A stretch of 64,000 nt of DNA from Paenibacillus_T sp033239625 (GTDB lineage Bacteria; Bacillota; Bacilli; Paenibacillales; Paenibacillaceae): positions 37,937 to 101,936 of the forward strand of contig NZ_BTCK01000022.1 of NCBI RefSeq assembly GCF_033239625.1, written 5' to 3'. The notes below the pieces were generated by a model. The model saw only the letters and a list, made by a program, of their open reading frames with translations. It was not told the origin of the DNA and ran no database searches. Shown here piece by piece: positions 60,857 to 64,000 of this stretch; within the stretch, counting starts at the first letter, position 1, and each line of letters begins with the position of its first letter. The position numbers and the translations under genes are program-made.

Positions 60857-60890
60857 GAGATAAGTGCAGTTAATGCGCTTATCTCTTTTT
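60857..60890 (+). terminator. Riboswitch expression-platform terminator
   Basis: GAGATAAG (60857-60864) and CTTATCTC (60878-60885) form a perfect stem followed by TTTTT. The 5' arm overlaps the end of the aptamer, so ligand binding would prevent terminator formation. Confidence 0.88.
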
Positions 60891-60925
60891 GTTTGTTATC
60901 CGATAAACGAAGGGATGTCGTACGA

Positions 60926-61771
60926 ATGAATGAACCATTGATTCTCGACGGAAACAAAGTGGCGGCGCATATCAAGGAGCAGTTGGCGGTACGGGTGGCG
61001 GGGCTGGCGGAGAAAGGCGTTGTGCCTTGTCTTGCAACAATCTTGGTCGGCGACGATCCGTCATCGGCAACGTACGTCCGCATGAAGGGCAATGCGTGCA
61101 AGCGCATCGGCATCCGTTCGATTCGCGTCGACCTGCCGTCTTCTACGACGACGGAACAGCTGATCGCGGCGATCCAGCAGTTGAATGAGGACGATAGCGT
61201 GCACGGTATTCTGCTGCAGCACCCGGTGCCGCATCATATCGATGAGCGGGCGGCGTTCGAGGCGATCGCGATCGAGAAGGACGTGGATGGCGTAACAACG
61301 CTTGGTTTTGCGCAAAATGCTTTCGGCTTCGCGCAGTATCCGTCCTGCACGCCGGCTGCGATTATTGCGATTCTCGATTATTACGATATTCCAATCGAAG
61401 GCAAACATGCTGTCGTCATCGGCCGCAGCCCGATTCTCGGCAAGCCGGTATCCGCGATGCTGCTTAACCGCAACGCGACAGTCACAACATGCCACTCGCG
61501 GACGAATGGACTGCCCGAGCTTGTTGGACTCGGCGACATCGTTGTTGCCGCCGTCGGCAAGGCGAAGTTCGTGAAGGGCGATTGGATCAAGCCAGGAGCG
61601 GTTGTGCTCGACGCAGGCTACAATGAGGGCAACGTCGGCGACGCCGACTATGAAGCTTGCGCGGAGCGCGCGAGCGCGATCACGCCAGTGCCGGCGGGCG
61701 TCGGTCCGGTCACGATTGCAACGCTGCTGAAGCATACGGTGGATTCGGCGGAACGAGCGGCTGCGAAGTAG
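60926..61771 (+). CDS. folD: Methylenetetrahydrofolate dehydrogenase/cyclohydrolase
   Basis: The 281-residue bifunctional enzyme interconverts 5,10-methylene-THF and 10-formyl-THF. Motifs: ATILVGDDPSSATYVRMKGNACKRIGI with the catalytic Lys in YVRMKGNACK, HGILLQHPVPHHID, DKDVDGV-like EKDVDGVTTL, and VVIGRSPILGKPVSAMLLNRNATVTTCHS for NADP binding, then VPAGVGPVTIATLLKHT. Slight departures from the consensus (PILGKP for NIVGKP) are tolerated in the family. The start ATG 60926 follows AAGGGA; the frame upstream runs through the riboswitch and is not coding. Confidence 0.96.
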   Translation: MNEPLILDGNKVAAHIKEQLAVRVAGLAEKGVVPCLATILVGDDPSSATYVRMKGNACKRIGIRSIRVDLPSSTTTEQLIAAIQQLNEDDSVHGILLQHPVPHHIDERAAFEAIAIEKDVDGVTTLGFAQNAFGFAQYPSCTPAAIIAILDYYDIPIEGKHAVVIGRSPILGKPVSAMLLNRNATVTTCHSRTNGLPELVGLGDIVVAAVGKAKFVKGDWIKPGAVVLDAGYNEGNVGDADYEACAERASAITPVPAGVGPVTIATLLKHTVDSAERAAAK

Positions 61772-61815
61772 ATTATTTGGGTCACTTAGCGGGGGGCTCC
61801 TTCTATAACATAGAC

Positions 61816-61863
61816 GCATAGAAAAAAGCGTTGCTCAGTGACTCAGCAACGCTTTTTCTATGC
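61816..61863. terminator. Bidirectional terminator between folD and GGDEF gene
   Basis: GCATAGAAAAA-AGCGTTGCT and AGCAACGCTTTTTCTATGC form a long symmetric stem with T-runs on both strands, suited to both convergent genes. Confidence 0.92.
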
Positions 61864-61969
61864 GCTCATTTACTCCAACGAAAGCTGTGTCCATAGGGGC
61901 ATGTGACTCTCGGTACCTAGTTGCGTACACGACGCTGTCCTGCCATCGTCACGAGGTAAAACGGCTAAA

Positions 61970-63583
61970 TCACGTGGAACGTTGATCAACCGAGTCTTTT
62001 CCCGGCGCAGCTATCATGGTCCGATTGCGGCCAGCTTCCTTCGCTGCATACAATGCCTCATCCGCTAGGCGAATCAGCGTGCTCGAATCGCTGCCGTGCT
62101 GCGAAGATACGGCGACGCCGAGCGAGAGCGTAATGACGCGGTTAGCCGGCGTCGGTTCCTTCTCCATCGCTTTGCGGATTCGCTCCGCGAGTCGGAATGC
62201 CTCGTCAGCTGTAACACGTGGAAGCAGCGCGACGAATTCTTCACCGCCGAAACGGCAGCAAATATCGCTGGAGCGGACCGACCGCTGCATGACTTGGGCC
62301 AAACATTTCAGCACTTCATCGCCAATCTGATGCCCGAGCGTATCGTTGACGCATTTGAACCGGTCGAGATCCATAATGATTAAGCCGAATGGAACGTTTG
62401 TTGCGGTCCATTCGCTCAACACTTCCTCCATCGCGCGCCGGTTCATCAGCCCAGTAAGCGGATCGACGTGGGCAGCATGCGACAGCTCCTCGGACTGCTT
62501 GCGCAGCGTCTCGACGGCAAGCACGACGGTCTGCGATAGGACATGCGCCTCGCGGTTCCAGTGGTTCGGGCTCACGGGTGGAGGCAGCTCGTTCGTACCT
62601 GCTGCTTGCCCAATATAGTCCGTGAGGGCGGCGAAAGGCAGCGCGAGCTTGCGTGCAATATACATGGCAGCCAGCATGATGATGAGGAAAGGCAGCGACA
62701 TGTAGATGATCGTCGAACGAATCTGACTGTTGAGCTGTTCATAGACAGTCTGGACTGGCGACTGCATGACGATGCCCCACCCGGTATTGGGTACAGATGC
62801 ATAACCTGCAAGATAGGTTCTGCCCTTCAGGTTGACGACTTTGGCTTCGCCTGTCTGACCGTGCATCAAGTTCTGTACGACCGTATTGCGTGAAACATCT
62901 TCCGCTAGTCGGGACTGGTCTGGGTGGAAGATCAGCTTGCCGCTGGAATCGACGACATAGAAGTACGAGCCGTTGTCTTCGACCAGATTGCTGCCGAAGA
63001 TCGTGTTTAGAATATTTTTCTCTTGCAAATAGATGGTCCCGCCGATGAATCCCTCATATTGATTATTTTCATCGAAGATTGGTTCCGACATTAGAATGAT
63101 CAGACGTCCTGTTGTGCTCACATAAGGCGTCGACAGATAAGAAGCCCGTGATGTAAGCGCTTCTTGAGAGGCTGGTGTCGTAAGCTTGGTACCCTTCAAC
63201 GCAATGGCCGGAGGCGAGATGCTCTTGACCACGCCATCGGTATCCACCCAGAAGAGCGAGTTGAAATAGCTGCTCGACTTGCGCGAGTTCTCAAGGTGAT
63301 CAATGATGCTGGATTCGTTCAGCGATGGGTGCTCGCTCAAGTAATCCGCCGCTGTTCGGAGATTCGCACGCATGGATTGGAAGAGCGAATTCATCGTCAG
63401 GCTCATTTTCTGAGCGCTGGAATTGTTCATCCGAAGAGTTGTATCGTACAGCGTTTCGCGCTGTGATTGATAGGACGCAGTCATGGTGAAGACAAGCGTG
63501 AGCAGGACGGATATGGCTGTTAGTGTGGACAACAGCATGGGCAGAGACAATTTGTATTTGTTACGTGTAATCATGTGAAGCAT
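61970..63583 (-). CDS. Membrane diguanylate cyclase with Cache sensor
   Basis: The 537-residue protein has TM1 at about 14-36, an extracellular dCache-like sensor (about 40-290: SSSYFNSLFWVDTDGVVKSISP, YLSTPYVSTTGRLIILMSEPIFD, YFYVVDSSGKLIFHP) and TM2 at about 297-317. A linker leads to a GGDEF domain (about 375-525) with DPLTGLMNRRAMEE, IIMDLDRFKCVNDTLGHQIGDEVL and the active-site variant GGEEF. An RxxD inhibitory site (RSSD) lies five residues before GGEEF, so product inhibition by c-di-GMP is likely. It makes c-di-GMP in response to an outside ligand. ATG at 63583; an in-frame second ATG lies three codons later. Confidence 0.92.
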   Translation of the reverse strand: MLHMITRNKYKLSLPMLLSTLTAISVLLTLVFTMTASYQSQRETLYDTTLRMNNSSAQKMSLTMNSLFQSMRANLRTAADYLSEHPSLNESSIIDHLENSRKSSSYFNSLFWVDTDGVVKSISPPAIALKGTKLTTPASQEALTSRASYLSTPYVSTTGRLIILMSEPIFDENNQYEGFIGGTIYLQEKNILNTIFGSNLVEDNGSYFYVVDSSGKLIFHPDQSRLAEDVSRNTVVQNLMHGQTGEAKVVNLKGRTYLAGYASVPNTGWGIVMQSPVQTVYEQLNSQIRSTIIYMSLPFLIIMLAAMYIARKLALPFAALTDYIGQAAGTNELPPPVSPNHWNREAHVLSQTVVLAVETLRKQSEELSHAAHVDPLTGLMNRRAMEEVLSEWTATNVPFGLIIMDLDRFKCVNDTLGHQIGDEVLKCLAQVMQRSVRSSDICCRFGGEEFVALLPRVTADEAFRLAERIRKAMEKEPTPANRVITLSLGVAVSSQHGSDSSTLIRLADEALYAAKEAGRNRTMIAAPGKDSVDQRST

Positions 63584-63738
63584 GAAGCTCGTTCATCCCC
63601 TGTTCTCGTGGGTTCAAAGATGGCGTGATAATAACAATTCGACAAATTGTGCGCGAATCCTCTAGCAGGAATTGTTAAAAACTGTATCAGTTGAAGGGGA
63701 GCAGGAATTGGGTTGTGAATGGGGTGCGGTCAGCGACC

Positions 63739-64000
63739 GTGATAAGGTGCAGAAATGCACCATATGGGAGCGAATGAGGCGGAGCGAGCGAGATAAGGTG
63801 CAGAAATGCACCACGTGGGAGCGAATGAGGCAGAGCGAGCGTGATAAGGTGCAGAAATGCACCACATGGGAGCGAGTGAGGCGGAGCGAGCGAGATAAGG
63901 TGCAGAAATGCACCACATGGGAGCGAGTGAGGAGGGCCGAGCGAGATAAGGTGCAGAAATGCACCACATAGGAGGCGAGTGAGGAGGGCCGAGCGAGATA
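63739..64000. repeat. 51-bp tandem repeat array with GAAA-loop hairpins
   Basis: Units start with GATAAGG at 63741, 63792, 63843, 63894 and 63945 (exactly 51 bp apart) and again near 63997 after one extra base; the array runs off the window. Each unit holds GGTGCA-GAAA-TGCACC, a perfect stem with a GNRA-type tetraloop, then a purine-rich GGGAGCGA(A/G)TGAGG stretch. There are no unique spacers. An open frame through it encodes a 17-residue repeat but has no ribosome binding site and is not believed to be a gene. Confidence 0.92.

Noticed and set aside
63672..63971. Gene encoding a 17-residue-repeat protein
   Set aside because: The 51-bp period is a multiple of three, so several frames stay open on both strands by chance. 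No ribosome binding site is present and the sequence looks like a DNA repeat.
63739..64000. CRISPR array
   Set aside because: Units are contiguous with no unique spacers between them and no cas genes nearby.
1..64000. tRNA or rRNA genes
   Set aside because: No cloverleaf with T-arm consensus or rRNA-like conserved stretches was noticed on either strand.

Overview
The window looks like a chromosome segment of a Paenibacillus-like member of the Bacillota. Supporting signs are strong AGGAGG-type ribosome binding sites with frequent GTG/TTG starts, a YesM/YesN two-component pair, sugar ABC importers with no ATPase of their own, many AraC-type regulators, GH4 and pectate lyase (PL3) enzymes, and a ZTP riboswitch in front of folD. 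There are no rRNA or tRNA genes, and no phage head, terminase, integrase or transposase genes.

Layout. 1-5000: the end of a methyltransferase gene, an aminoglycoside-phosphotransferase-like kinase, a thioredoxin-reductase-like flavoprotein, an AraC regulator and pyruvate kinase. 5150-14761: a YesM/YesN pair followed by a seven-gene sialic acid operon (YhcH, solute-binding lipoprotein, two permeases, ROK kinase, Neu5Ac lyase, ManNAc-6-P epimerase). A cre-like site and a YesN-type direct repeat lie in front of that operon. 14856-20026: TetR, a short-chain dehydrogenase, a DUF3995 membrane protein, and an AraC regulator with a GH4 glycosidase.

20410-46346 is the main feature: a complete contractile injection system of the extracellular (eCIS, phage-tail-like) type. 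It encodes an AAA+ ATPase, a DUF4255 cap protein, sheath, two tube proteins, a LysM hub protein, gpD- and gp5-like spike parts, PAAR tip, gp25, two gpJ-like baseplate proteins, a gpI-like protein fused to a propeller, and a repeat-bearing fibre candidate. Three putative cargo enzymes close the operon, all apparently aimed at peptidoglycan: a lytic-transglycosylase-like protein, a protein strongly resembling the animal Hedgehog signalling domain (a zinc/calcium DD-peptidase-like fold), and a PG-binding plus C39-like cysteine peptidase. The first two share an N-terminal motif that could be a loading signal.

46511-53415 is an AT-richer polymorphic toxin island. It has a 1335-residue toxin, an immunity candidate, decayed immunity-like remnants, and a displaced second toxin/immunity cassette bracketed by 83-bp direct repeats. 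A 17-bp palindrome of the form GATAC-N5-GTATC sits over the -10 box of the injection-system operon and again upstream of the large toxin gene, suggesting one regulator for both.

53439-64000: an AraC/GyrI-like regulator, a secreted lectin-pectate lyase, a polyamine importer (potABCD) whose leader is filled with 39-bp hairpin repeats, a GNAT acetyltransferase, ZTP riboswitch plus folD, a membrane diguanylate cyclase, and at the right edge a 51-bp tandem repeat array, each unit carrying a GGTGCA-GAAA-TGCACC hairpin.

All family assignments were made by reading motifs; no database search was run.
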